Shown piece by piece: positions 9,048 to 19,271 of a DNA stretch of 24,758 nucleotides. Under the pieces are notes generated by a model. The model was not told the DNA's origin. It worked only from the letters and a program-made list of their open reading frames with translations, and did no database searches. The stretch is from Trachipleistophora hominis. Its lineage: Eukaryota > Microsporidia > Pleistophoridae. Made by a program: the position numbers and the translations under genes. Positions within the stretch are counted from its first letter, which is position 1. Each line of letters opens with the position of its first letter. The DNA lies in contig JH994032.1 in the NCBI GenBank assembly GCA_000316135.1, positions 3,230 through 27,987 on the forward strand. Reading direction: 5' to 3'.

Positions 9048-10139
9048 ATGGTTCTCTACATTCTGTTCATCTTCTGGTTCAAAAATTTTTGTATTTGCGC
9101 CGCTTCAGATGACATGCTTACTGTACGAATTCTATTACAAAAACTTGAAGATGATTCGAAATGTTGCGAACATGAGCTTTTCCTTGAGAATATTAAAGAA
9201 GGACTACCACAAACACATACTAATCGTGCTTATTACAACGCTTGGTTCAATTTACACGTATTTCTAGGATATTTTGACATGATAATTCACGTATTTACGA
9301 ATTATATTAAGACTTGCTCAGAAGATTCGACCATTGATGTAAGTCCGCTTTTTTATTGTGATTGCTCTTTACTTCTCGATCTTACGCATTGTTACACGTT
9401 AGAAGCGCCACGGAAACGAGATAACGAAGGTTTTGAATATATCAAACAAATAATAAATACTTATGATATTTTATTGACAAACCACCAACAGACACTTAAA
9501 AAAATGCCTAACTTACGAGTGTTTCTGCGCAATATTTCTAAATTAATCGAAGCGCTCAAGAGAGTAGTTTATATGCCCGTATTAAATATCGAGGCCGATT
9601 TGCAAAAGAAAATCATAATGACTCTTTCTCTTACCATGTTTTATAAAGCAATCGAGGAAAATTTTACCTTGTCTCGCACAAATTCTGCAGTGAATAATGA
9701 ATCAGATGTTGTCGTAGATTTAGATGAAAATCGAGAAGCAAGTGTTGAATCATACACGTATGAAGATCTAAATGAACGTGTTTGTGTGAAAACAAATAGC
9801 TTAGAATACATTATGCATACTATCAATGAAACCTATCTATTCATACGGAAATACGAAAGTGAATTTCTGGAAGCGTCTACCAATTTAAAGAAAATAATTG
9901 ATTATAACCTAATATTATCAACCGTAAATGAATATTACAAGCTGATTAGATCAAGAAGATCCGTAATTAGCGCAAAAGAATATATGCTAATCTATCTTTT
10001 GAATAATATTCAACTAAACTATCAATTAGACGATATACGCAAGTTAAAAACGTACTATACCATGAATATATCAAAAAAGATTATGAATTATGAAGAATGG
10101 AATGCTGTAGTTGAAGCTTGGGTAGAAATAAATGATTAG
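9048..10139 (+). CDS. secretory protein, unrecognised, 363 residues
   Basis: I do not recognise this family. From the ATG at 9048 the protein opens with a hydrophobic run (VLYILFIFWF, residues 2-11) ending FCICAASDD, a typical signal peptide with likely cleavage after the Ala-Ala near residue 20. The mature part is mostly predicted helical and rich in Leu, Ile, Asn and Tyr, with several Cys, including CC in SKCCEHE and C-D-C in FYCDCSLL, which could form disulfides if the protein is exported. An acidic stretch, VVVDLDENREASVE, lies about two-thirds along. No second membrane segment is obvious. The frame extends upstream to an ATG at 9018, but the CCC motif at 9041 favours 9048. It is followed by AATAAA at 10176-10181. 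It stands alone, with over 2 kb of gene-free sequence on each side, and is AT-richer than the core genes, as often seen for lineage-specific secreted microsporidian proteins. Confidence 0.82.
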   Translation: MVLYILFIFWFKNFCICAASDDMLTVRILLQKLEDDSKCCEHELFLENIKEGLPQTHTNRAYYNAWFNLHVFLGYFDMIIHVFTNYIKTCSEDSTIDVSPLFYCDCSLLLDLTHCYTLEAPRKRDNEGFEYIKQIINTYDILLTNHQQTLKKMPNLRVFLRNISKLIEALKRVVYMPVLNIEADLQKKIIMTLSLTMFYKAIEENFTLSRTNSAVNNESDVVVDLDENREASVESYTYEDLNERVCVKTNSLEYIMHTINETYLFIRKYESEFLEASTNLKKIIDYNLILSTVNEYYKLIRSRRSVISAKEYMLIYLLNNIQLNYQLDDIRKLKTYYTMNISKKIMNYEEWNAVVEAWVEIND

Positions 10140-10175
10140 TTGCGTTAAATGCGATTTTATTTTCAAGGTTAGTGG

Positions 10176-10181
10176 AATAAA
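10176..10181 (+). terminator. polyadenylation signal after the secretory-protein gene
   Basis: AATAAA 36 nt after the TAG stop at 10137-10139. Confidence 0.5.
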
Positions 10182-12243
10182 GTATTATTTTTTATGTTTA
10201 TTTTGAATTTTATATTGTTTATAAAAAGGTTTTTAACTGGTTTCTTGTCTCTATAATTTTTTCGTTTTTTCATATTTTAACTTTAATATCGGAAAAAGGG
10301 GCACAATGTATGATCTAACTTTTACAACTGATATATAAAATGGATTTATTTTCATATATCATAAAATGTGTTATAGAGAATTTTCTTGTCGCTATTAAAA
10401 AGATAATTGTAATTATAATTAAATCTTTCATCATGAGTTAAAAAAATAATAGCGATTAAGTACCTGTATGGTGTTATAGGATAATAATATATTATTTATA
10501 CTACGAAGGCTTTAATAAGCATACGAAAACATTAAAATGCATACAAGATACAACCAAACGAAGAAAATTACCCTGTAAATATTTTACTGAACGTCCTCTG
10601 TAGCGTGTTTTATTAGATTATATATTGTAAGGTGATAATTAAACTGACTTTTAATAAAAAAACGTCCTCCGTGTGTCATCATGTTGGCTTAATATTTAGT
10701 TTAAGCTTTTATAGCTTTAGTTGGCTTCATTTAAAAGATTGTGCGTATTCCGATACTCATATGTAGGAAAAATAAGATAAATTGTGAAAACTGAACAAAC
10801 CAACATGATTGCAAAATTGAGTTAAAGCATTCATGTACTGTAGAACCAATAAATGATTTACTGAAATCAGAGTGTTTATAAACACCGCCATCAAACGTAT
10901 TTTATCTATACGACAGATCATCACCTATAAATAATACTAAACGATTGATCAGGCAAAATAGCAAACGTAGGATCTTTTCATCATGCGTTTTAAACATTCA
11001 ATTAGATATAACTTAAATACAGTGGAAGATCATTATGATATACAAGAGCGACATGCCTTGAAGCTGATAAAAATATGATTGAAGGCTGTTATTAACAGTA
11101 AATATGATACAAATATTAATAAAAATAACATTTATTGCAAATTTCATATGTAATTATGTAATTTTTACCGTATACAACTTTTTTGTATTAACCACATGAT
11201 TTTTCCTTTCAAAGCTACATATGATTGAAATTCATATCCCAACATAAGACTTATTAAATCTTAATTGTCGTAATGTTCATACAACACTACTACCATCGTG
11301 CTAAATATGATAATTTCGGCCTCATGTTGGACATGATAAATAAAGACTTAGTTTATGACACTAACAATTCATTCTATACAACATATCCATTAAAACTACC
11401 ATTATCAGATATATTATTAAAACTAAATTGGCATATATGATATATTTAAACTTTCCAATTATCTATTATATTTATCATCACCAATAAATTGCATCACTAT
11501 TATCTTTGAGCGTAATGTACATCATATTTATTCAAATATATGATTTGTCGGTTATTTTTGCTTCATGAATGGCTAAAAATACTGTAAAATTTGAATTTGA
11601 TGTCGTAAAAAACATTGTTTGTGATTTAATTAATCTATTTTCAGACCGACGTTGTTATAAAAAAGTGCAATACGGGCACTGAAAACATAATAAAAGAGAT
11701 GATTCACTGTAAAAATCAGGATTTAAAGCAATTAGATATTATTTTGTCATCGAATTTGCACTGGATTCAACACCACTGCTTCGCAAATTAAGCTTCAATA
11801 TATTTCTTTTTTTATTTTTATAACCTGCACTTGATGATTACAAAGAATTTTGATTTTATTTTTGAAGGCTCATATCATTACATGTATCAATCAATCAGTT
11901 GCGTGCCAAAAAGTTCTTAACTCGTTGGAGTGTACTGTTTAGTTGCTTTTGATACATTTTTATAAGAAAACAACTCTAAATTTTTAATAACATTGATAAA
12001 AATGATCATTTTTTGGATATAAGTCATTGTCATCGCGTCGCTAAACAACGCTTATTTAGGGTTAAATTAAAAATTATCGATGCAATAAATGTGTATTATG
12101 TGAACCTTTCTAGGACATTATTAGCATAAAATTATAAATTTACATTGAACACATCTATAAAATACAAATTAACATGATTTTTTTGCATTCGGTCGAAAGT
12201 GAAAATTTCCGTAAAAAGCTATATTATTGAAAATGTATAAATA

Positions 12244-12260
12244 GAAGAAGTATTTTCTTC
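12244..12260 (+). promoter_or_regulatory. small inverted repeat just before a start codon
   Basis: GAAGAA (12244-12249) and TTCTTC (12255-12260) form a 6-bp stem with a 5-nt loop, ending 3 nt before the ATG at 12264. This gene lacks the CCC start motif. Whether the hairpin has any role is unknown. Confidence 0.3.
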
Positions 12261-12263
12261 ATT

Positions 12264-12932
12264 ATGAAGAAAGGTGTAATAATTGGTTCATTAATAATTT
12301 CATTAGTTCTTTTCGTTCTCTTAATAATTGTACTAATAATTTGGGTAATAGACGCAAATAATGTGAAGGTGAAGAAGCAAAAAAATGAGTCACCAAAACT
12401 AAACGATGATAGAACGGATGATACGAAAAAAACGCAAAATACTACACAAAGTGGTGGATCCGATGGAATGTCAAGGTTTTTCAACCGATATTTACCAATT
12501 ATCGAGAAAACTCTAAAATCTGCTGGGCAAAATGGATCAATACCTTCGTCTAATAAGGATAATTCTGGTACGGAAAAGACAAATCCGAACTTGCAGCAAG
12601 ATAAAAGTCAGTCAAATGAAAGTTTATCTCCAAATTCTAATTTGCCAAATCTACAAAGTTCGAGTGGTATTAATGATCCACCAGTTACTCCTAAAAGTCC
12701 ACCAGTCAATTCCACTACTCCGCCAGTTAATCCTACTAGTCCACCGGTCAATTCCACTAGTCCACCGGTCAATTCTACTAGTCCACCGGTCAATTCTACT
12801 AGTCCACCAGATAACCCCGACAATTCCACAAATTCCTGGACACTGGGTGGTTTGGCCAGTACAATTTATGATTATGGAAGAAGAACATTTAATTTTGTAA
12901 GAGGTTATATATCAAGCTTTTTTACTGGATAA
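12264..12932 (+). CDS. membrane-anchored Ser/Thr/Pro-rich repeat protein
   Basis: This 222-residue protein is not one I can assign. Two Lys after the Met precede an uninterrupted hydrophobic helix at about 5-28, long enough for a signal anchor rather than a cleaved signal peptide. A Lys/Glu/Asp/Asn-rich linker follows, then a Gln/Asn/Ser-rich part, then about five copies of the heptapeptide SPPVNST (from residue 145), encoded by 21-bp tandem repeats and preceded by a degenerate unit (DPPVTPK). The last 35 residues are aromatic and basic (TIYDYGRRTF, then NFVRGYISSFF) and may be amphipathic. Proline/Ser/Thr tracts of this kind suit an exposed, O-mannosylated stalk; microsporidia lack N-glycosylation, so the N-S-T sites are probably not used that way. 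A surface, spore-wall or polar-tube-associated protein is a reasonable inference only. There is no CCC motif; AATAAA follows at 13008-13013. Confidence 0.85.
   Translation: MKKGVIIGSLIISLVLFVLLIIVLIIWVIDANNVKVKKQKNESPKLNDDRTDDTKKTQNTTQSGGSDGMSRFFNRYLPIIEKTLKSAGQNGSIPSSNKDNSGTEKTNPNLQQDKSQSNESLSPNSNLPNLQSSSGINDPPVTPKSPPVNSTTPPVNPTSPPVNSTSPPVNSTSPPVNSTSPPDNPDNSTNSWTLGGLASTIYDYGRRTFNFVRGYISSFFTG
12696..12821 (+). repeat. 21-bp coding minisatellite (SPPVNST units)
   Basis: Five units begin at 12696, 12717, 12738, 12759 and 12780, with a partial sixth from 12801. Units 4 and 5 are identical and differ from unit 3 by one base (TCC/TCT), which points to recent duplication; unit 2 is the most divergent (ACT CCG at its start and CCT for TCC). 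Because the unit length is a multiple of three, copy number can change without breaking the frame. Confidence 0.92.
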
Positions 12933-13007
12933 TAATACTCAACCGTATTCTTAAATGAGGTTGAAATGTTATTGTTTTATAAGCCACTGTTTTATTATGT
13001 ACACCAA

Positions 13008-13013
13008 AATAAA
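13008..13013 (+). terminator. polyadenylation signal after the repeat-protein gene
   Basis: AATAAA 76 nt after the TAA stop at 12930-12932. Confidence 0.4.
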
Positions 13014-14334
13014 GATATAGCTATTGACATATCATCAACTGGTTCATTCGTTGTCTATTCATTTTAAAAAACATTTATGTTTATTGTATTAACTAACCGT
13101 AATACTTGGTTTAAAACGTGCAAAATACGCTTATAAAATTCCTTTTTTGTTGTACTTATTTCAAAGCTTGGTGTTTATATCCGTTATATGATTATATATA
13201 GGTTTTTGAATAATTAACATAAGTTTTACTACAACTACTGCTAAGACGTATCGTTTATGAGTCTAATGCTGAATAATCTGTTTAGTCCGTGTTATATATG
13301 ACCAAATAGTTTCTGAGACAATACAATGATGGTTTCCGATCCTTGAAATCTTACTTTTGCGACAAGCACACGTTATATTACTTAAGATTTTCTTTAAACT
13401 TACGCATCTTAGCCCGTAGTTTTGTACCAAATCATTTATTAAGTAAATTTCTTTCATTGTGATCAAATGATATAACTATCCAACAAGGAAAATTTATTTG
13501 CAATGATATATTAATTATATAATTGAAAGGTATGAACTTGTCATGTTGACAAGAAATGAGTTCATAGAGCTGGCAATAAAAATTTAATTAAAAAAGTTCT
13601 TTAACTACGCTATTAATATAAAAGCCTTAGTTCATAATTCACGCTAAAAGAAGCGAATAAAAAAACAAAAGCAAAACGGTTTTACAGCAAAACTCAATAG
13701 AATTTTGTTGAATACTCGGGACAGACCAAGATCCTGGGTCGATACAAAAATGAATATTGAAGAAAAAGTCAACAAGCATCCACAAATATCAAACTTTGGT
13801 AAAAGTGTCATGATACATACATAAAGAACGTTTATCGATATTACAAGAGTATAATATGATACAAATAATGAATAATTGCTTTCATAGCTTGCTAATGATC
13901 GTAAATCATTTTTTTGTGAATGAAATGGTTAATATCCCCTTACACAAAATAAACCGCGAATGATTCACGGCGTAGAAAAGTGTATTCATCTACCAGTCCA
14001 TTTTTTGCACAAACTGAACGCATGTTCCATAAGTTGCATATATAGTTTTAATCTAGAAAGTACTTCACAAGAAGACTGTTCGAAACTCTAGATTGTGTGA
14101 AAAGAAATTTTTAAAGTGTATCATCAACAAAATGCATACGTCGCATATGTTAAATATTTTATTGAGAAATTTTTGGATGCATCAAAGATGGTGAACCAAT
14201 TTTCGTAATTTACTTGCTAAAATATTATGTATAGTTTTTGGATGGTATTTAAAACGTCTTATAAATGTATTTTTTAGTTATATATTTGTTAGTTTAAGAG
14301 ACTGCAGATGAAAAATAATACATAACATACCCGA

Positions 14335-14340
14335 TTTATT
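14335..14340 (-). terminator. polyadenylation signal after the 113-residue gene
   Basis: AATAAA on the minus strand, 14 nt after the TAA stop at 14355-14357. Confidence 0.5.
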
Positions 14341-14354
14341 TTGCTTTTCCTCGC

Positions 14355-14696
14355 TTACATAAAGAGTATATAAGTTAGACTATCCCAAAAACTACAAAAT
14401 AAATCATAAGCAAGCAGGAAAAACAGCAGCAATAACATACCATACACGAAAATCTTGCAAATTAGTTTAAAATTAGTTTTGAAGAGAGTTATGAAATTAA
14501 ATGGGTCGATTTTCCTACATCTTTGTTCGCCAACACCAATTACGTAATCTGAAAAATTTCTCACTAGTTGCTCCCGCCTTTTTTTATCAGTTGAACGAGA
14601 CAGCTGCGTCAATAAAATAGATTTTGCATGCGATATACCCTTTTTATCTTTCTGGAGAAGAGAAAATAAGTTGGTATCACCTATTTCAAAGAACAT
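14355..14696 (-). CDS. small protein with hydrophobic C-terminus, unrecognised
   Basis: I do not recognise this 113-residue protein. The first 75 residues are hydrophilic and basic (QKDKKG at 15-20; DKKRREQLVRNF at 37-48), followed by a strong membrane segment at about 79-98 (Leu/Phe-rich) and a further hydrophobic tail ending YILFM. The topology suggests a tail-anchored protein with a basic cytosolic head. Two signals support it as real: CCC 3 nt before the ATG at 14696, and AATAAA shortly after the stop. The frame continues three codons upstream to a TTG, which I do not use because an ATG and the motif agree on 14696. It is convergent with the repeat-protein gene upstream and is transcribed in the same direction as the kinase gene, with 1.2 kb between them. 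Confidence 0.66.
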   Translation of the reverse strand: MFFEIGDTNLFSLLQKDKKGISHAKSILLTQLSRSTDKKRREQLVRNFSDYVIGVGEQRCRKIDPFNFITLFKTNFKLICKIFVYGMLLLLFFLLAYDLFCSFWDSLTYILFM

Positions 14697-15898
14697 CTTG
14701 GGCAACTTTTTTCTTTTGTCGAAATAAATAAAAATTAGAACTTATAATATTTACTTAAATGTACATATAACACAATTTATAGTTAATATCCACAACCGTG
14801 GATATATTCACATTCAAACATGGTAATAAATCTGAATGGAAAAAAAAACAACTAAATTTACTTTTATCTATAAATAGCCGAGTTCATAAATGCAGAGCTG
14901 CTTATTAGCTTGATGTACCGGTTGCAAGCCAAAACACGGGTTCATGTAAGATCATGAGATTCTTTGTGGCAAGGTGCTGATAGATAACTCAATTTGTTCA
15001 AGCAAACTTAGGCGTTGTATAATATAAAAGCATATGTTGTATTAAACTGTACCAATCCATAACTCGCCCATAACACAGGACTTTGATATAATTTATATCA
15101 CAAATTAATAGCTCAGAAACAATAAGCTATTTTTGACCGTACCGGACGCTGCCACTGCAATAACTGGCGAATCTGATGTATATGCATACGGGGCACTGAA
15201 ATAATGAAGAGCAAGATGGTATCTATATTATCTGCGAATTAGATGTTATATTAGTTGTAAATAACAATGGAGCGGTTAAAAGACTCAAATCACGTCTAAT
15301 AACGTATCAAGTACGTAAAGTATTATAATCATATTAATAAAAAGACAACTCGCAAGCTGATTGGTCAATTCGAGAAAAATTCAAAAAATATTATTTCATG
15401 TTTTACCAATAAGTAAAAAGTTATATGTTGTTATGAAATTCCCATGTCGCGAAACTCACGCAGCAGTCATTTACGATCGATGTAAGGTGGAAATACTATC
15501 ACCAGCCGAAAATTAATTGTCTAACCCCTGCTAAAAATACATGAAGCTCTGAAATGATCGGTTTATAATGGAATTTAGAACAAAGAAAGATAAACTCTAT
15601 CGAATGCATGCCAATTTCTTTTTCCGTTTCATAAATGCAATATCGCAGCTAGTTACAGTAATAAAAATATTTCAAACGCAAGCGGTTAGTGATTACATAC
15701 CAACGCTGTGGACTTATTAAGTTTTAGTTATATTTATTAAACACACCCCCATGTCCAGAAATATCATGTATCGTCATCGTAGACACATAGGATAACCTCT
15801 CCCGCCCAGATTCCTTAGTTGTAAATAAAACGAGTTTCGCTAGACAAAAGGTTCCGCAGTCATATATTCCGGGTACACTATATCCTTATCGTACTGTT
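14697..15898. other. 1.2-kb gene-free stretch
   Basis: No supported gene. A run around 15190-15330 (+) reads as protein-like in one frame and shares the words ATACGGGGCACTGAAA and ATTAGAT with 11670-11745, but the match is too short to establish a repeat. Confidence 0.5.
14700..14702 (-). promoter_or_regulatory. CCC start-site motif for the 113-residue gene
   Basis: GGG on the plus strand (CCC on the coding strand) lies 3 nt upstream of the ATG at 14696. Confidence 0.5.
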
Positions 15899-15903
15899 TT
15901 ATT
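15898..15903 (-). terminator. polyadenylation signal overlapping the kinase stop
   Basis: AATAAA on the minus strand spans the TAA stop codon (15899-15901), as for eS12 and the LRR-like gene. Confidence 0.6.
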
Positions 15904-16822
15904 CGAAGCTATAATACATTTTAACTTTATTCCTTTCTTCTATTTCTTCATCTCCCTTCTCTTCATTATATTCAATGAAATATTGGCTGTCGCCAGCACA
16001 GTTCAACTTCGGAATAATTGGTGGTTCGATCGTGTCAATAAGGTCGAATATTCTTCCAAAAAAAGGATGTTCTTTGATTACATTGACATCTGACAATCGC
16101 CGCTTCGGATCCTTCTCAAGGAGCTGCTCAATAAGATCAACCGCTATCAAGTCCATATCGCTGTAATTTGGCACGTCCGTAAGGATTCTCTGGTAAATGA
16201 GGTATGGGGCCTTGCTGTAAAATGGCGGGATGCCCTTCAACATTTCATAAATAAGAATTCCCAGAGACCATATGTCTGATGATTGCCCGTATCCTTCAGA
16301 CTTAAGCTTTTCGGGCGCCATATATTCTGGTGTTCCACAGAGTGTAAACGTGAGTGTATTCAGCTTTTTGGCAAATCCCAAATCGACTAGCTTTATATGC
16401 CCCTTCTCGGTCAACAGAATATTTTCTGGCTTTAAGTCCCTGTAGAGTAAGTTCTTGCTGAACAAATATTCGAGTGCCAACGTGATCTCAGCGGCATAGA
16501 ATCGCGCATCTTTTAATTTAAAAGGGCCACGCTTCCTTAGCCAATAAAAAAGTTCTCCTCCTCCTACGTATTCTAGAACCAGAAAATATGATCTTGATGT
16601 CTTAAAACTAAAAATTAGTTTGACAAAATACTTACAGAAAAAGAGTTCACATAGGGTTTTCCTTTCTTCGTTCAGATGATCTTTTTGCTTTAGTCTTAAG
16701 AGAGTAGAGGTGCTTACCGCTTTCAAAGCATAGTATTTTGCGTTATATTCTGTGAGATACACGCGCCCAAATGTGCCCACACCTATTGTGCGTATGATCT
16801 TTAGCTTTGATAGTTCGAACAT
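15899..16822 (-). CDS. AGC protein kinase, PKA catalytic-subunit type
   Basis: This 307-residue serine/threonine kinase phosphorylates target proteins and is most like the cAMP-dependent kinase catalytic subunit. The kinase landmarks are all present: glycine loop GVGTFGRV (14-21), ATP lysine K34 in YALKAV, helix-C glutamate E52 in LNEERKTL, catalytic loop YRDLKPEN (127-134) with D129, metal-binding D147 in DLGFAK, activation-loop T160 in TFTLCGTPEYMAPE (matching the PKA T-loop threonine), and D183/W185. The motif is DLG rather than the usual DFG. An AGC tail follows (PPIIPKLN, then D278 and YF), but the terminal FxxF hydrophobic motif is not clear, and the protein lacks the N-terminal helix of PKA, making it some 40 residues shorter. 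No regulatory subunit is in the window. The ATG has CCC 12 nt upstream. PKG or S6K-like identity cannot be wholly excluded. Confidence 0.92.
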   Translation of the reverse strand: MFELSKLKIIRTIGVGTFGRVYLTEYNAKYYALKAVSTSTLLRLKQKDHLNEERKTLCELFFCKYFVKLIFSFKTSRSYFLVLEYVGGGELFYWLRKRGPFKLKDARFYAAEITLALEYLFSKNLLYRDLKPENILLTEKGHIKLVDLGFAKKLNTLTFTLCGTPEYMAPEKLKSEGYGQSSDIWSLGILIYEMLKGIPPFYSKAPYLIYQRILTDVPNYSDMDLIAVDLIEQLLEKDPKRRLSDVNVIKEHPFFGRIFDLIDTIEPPIIPKLNCAGDSQYFIEYNEEKGDEEIEERNKVKMYYSFE

Positions 16823-18919
16823 TTTTACTCTTTAGGGACGTAAAAAATTTATTTTTGAAGTCATTGAAAGACCCCCGTAAATGTATTAAAATTTAACTCG
16901 TTTGCAATACATTCATCATTAATTTTTTGTTAGACATGAATTTGTTTGGAGCTTTCATATTTGATATTATTCAGACAAGCACATCTTTTTGATTTACTGG
17001 AACTGATTGCAGCCTCAAGGTAGTAAATATACTAACACAAAGAATTTTGACAGTAAAAATGGCTAATAGCAATTATTGTTGAACAAATAAGGCGATGAAA
17101 ACAAGAGAATAACAGTTATTACCACACATTAATATTATATGTATATTTAAAACATCTGCTTTTAAGCTAAACAATGTATTATCATTAACTAGATATTAAG
17201 CGTGTGTCCAGGGTATCTCGTAGAATACACACATGTTGTTGATCTTAATTATCACTCTGCAAAATTATGCCAAGATGTTTTCTCGTAAATTATCTACCAA
17301 ATTAAAAAATACTAGTTTATATTTCTGTTTATACTATTCTAATGAATATAGAATGGTGCTTAACGACTAGCCGGTAAAAACAATTTACCATTTTAAAACA
17401 TATAATTTTTGAGACTAAATACTGGTATTAAACATTAGCACTGTAATAGGTACTATAAAGACAAAAATAAAAGTTAAAAAAATATTTCGAAGTAATACAC
17501 AAGGATCTTGTTTTGTGCAATGAGAAAGTGCTATTTAGCATATAAGTGATTGAATTAACTTATTAATGGTGTATAATGTCATGATTTACTATATCGTTTA
17601 TTTAGTTATAAATATCACCTTGTAAGCAAACATATGTGCCCTTGCTTCAAAAATTATTTAGCAATCATCTCCAATTTTTTTAACACGTTACTTTTCCATA
17701 TAAACATCAATCGAATTATTTATTTAAAGAATACTAGAAGTTATTGCAGCATGTTTTATATGCCTCATCAATTATGATGCCTACCTATGTAATGGTGGGC
17801 ACGGATCATGAGTACTAATCATATCGATTTTTTGTGAAATGTCTTAATTAACAAACAGGTTGGCCATTTTAATAATAGAACAAATTATATTTCGTATTAA
17901 ACGATTTTGATCAAACTATTTAATGGTGACACTGATACTTTTTCTTCAAATGCTGTAATATAATCTTTGAGCCAAGCAACATGTTAATGTTATCACAAAA
18001 ATAGTCGTCTCGTTTTGATAGATTATTCATGATCAACCCGCGATCATTATCAATATCATAATCATTAATATAAATAAAAAGTTTTTCAACAATAATTAAC
18101 TGATCGTGTAGAAACAGATTATATTTAGCTTTTAAAATATAAAATTCTTTTGTTGTGATTTTTTGTTGAAATTATTAATATAATAACTCGCTCAGCTGAT
18201 TTAAATCACATACACGTATAGGACACTGTTTTCAAATACCTGAAACTATGAAGAAATTTGTTTCACGTTTCCATGAGAAACGAAAATTAATATGTTTTTG
18301 TCTAATTCTTATATTCTGAAACACTCTTGTCTATCTTTTACCGATAATATTTTGAAACATCACTATTGCTAATTCAGATTTATCTTTTTAACCTCTTGTT
18401 AAAAAATACTGACTTTAAAAAATGGCCAACGAAGATAAAACGATAAAAAAAATGAATGAATCTTAATGAATGCACATCAACCTGATTCTCTGTTTTTAAC
18501 CGAGTAGCACAGTTGGCTAACGAATATAAACTGATTTTTTGGCATTTAATATAAATATAAATCACCAGAAAATAATCGAAGAAAAGTAACACTATGATTA
18601 AAAAACAAAAATATTGCTAAATATTGCCTTTTACAAGATAATTTTTTATAACTAATGTAACAAATGCCTTTGGTCGATATTTATATGAAATTTTAATAGT
18701 TTTGATAATATTTCGGTTATAGCTCATATTACCATATCGCAGGATATTTGTATAAAAACAACTTACAAAATGACTGACTAATTTGAAAATAAAGGTTTTT
18801 TTAACACTCTAAAAAACGATTAAAATATAAACATATTTTTGAATATCGTATAACAGGTTTAAGTGCTTCATTACAAAACCAATCGACTATGTCAAAGGTA
18901 TTAATATATCCAAAAAAGG

Positions 18920-19271
18920 ATGTATAGACCGTATGAAAGGAATATTAAGGAAAGATCCTACGTAGTCAAAGAAGAATACTTAATTACAAAAAACAATGGC
19001 TACAGGACAGATACAAACAACTATAATACTATGTTGATGGCTAAATATAATTACACTCGTCGAATACAGGCACAATGTTTTTAAAGAACAAATTATACGA
19101 ATAAAACCGGCTATAACAATCGCTCATTCGGACACCAACAAACTACCTTTTCATAATGGAAAGATCAATGCAATCAACAAAGTTTATTACCGCATTCCTC
19201 CTGTCAAGTATACTACTACTCGGTGTCGCAACATAAGATTGCGTATTAATATTGATAGAAGATTTATTTAA
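18920..19271 (+). pseudogene. possible single-frameshift relic ORF
   Basis: From the ATG at 18920 one frame is open for 54 codons to TAA at 19082-19084. A second frame, open from 19038 to TAA at 19269-19271, would continue it if the run of five T at 19078-19082 had one base fewer. The two parts together would be about 116 codons of basic, Tyr/Asn/Arg-rich sequence that I cannot assign. A different frame in the same region, starting at the ATG at 19156, encodes a 26-residue signal-peptide-like stretch before a stop. Neither start nor polyadenylation motifs are present, and open runs of this length occur by chance here. Confidence 0.2.

Larger units (their letters stand above)
10140..12263. other. 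2.1-kb gene-free stretch
   Basis: Very AT-rich, with no supported gene. Two short open runs look protein-like (ATG 11273 to TGA 11440, 55 codons; and 11630 to about 11790) but fall within chance expectation and lack start and end motifs. No copy of the 78-bp element and no RNA gene was seen. Confidence 0.5.
12933..14354. other. 1.4-kb gene-free stretch
   Basis: No supported gene. A 67-codon frame at 13263-13466 (-) is not convincing. An open run around 13681-13824 (+) contains RPR followed by a helix-like segment with KHPQIS, faintly like the DNA-binding region of Tc1/mariner transposases, but too short and weak to call. Confidence 0.5.

Noticed and set aside
11273..11440. 55-codon ATG frame that looks protein-like
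   Set aside because: Dozens of frames of this length are expected by chance at this base composition, and it has no CCC or AATAAA signal.
11667..11745. Similarity to 15187-15260 (shared ATACGGGCACTGAAA-like word and ATTAGAT)
   Set aside because: The match needs several gaps and the shared words are short enough to occur by chance in 24 kb.
12608..12829. Minus-strand frame of LTGGLVE-type repeats
   Set aside because: It is the antisense shadow of the SPPVNST minisatellite in the plus-strand gene.
13681..13824. Faint Tc1/mariner-like helix-turn-helix pattern (RPR then KHPQIS)
   Set aside because: Fewer than 50 codons, no catalytic motif and no terminal repeats nearby.
19201..19230. GCAACATAAG word shared with the 78-bp element
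   Set aside because: Only about 10 bases match and neither end of the element is present.
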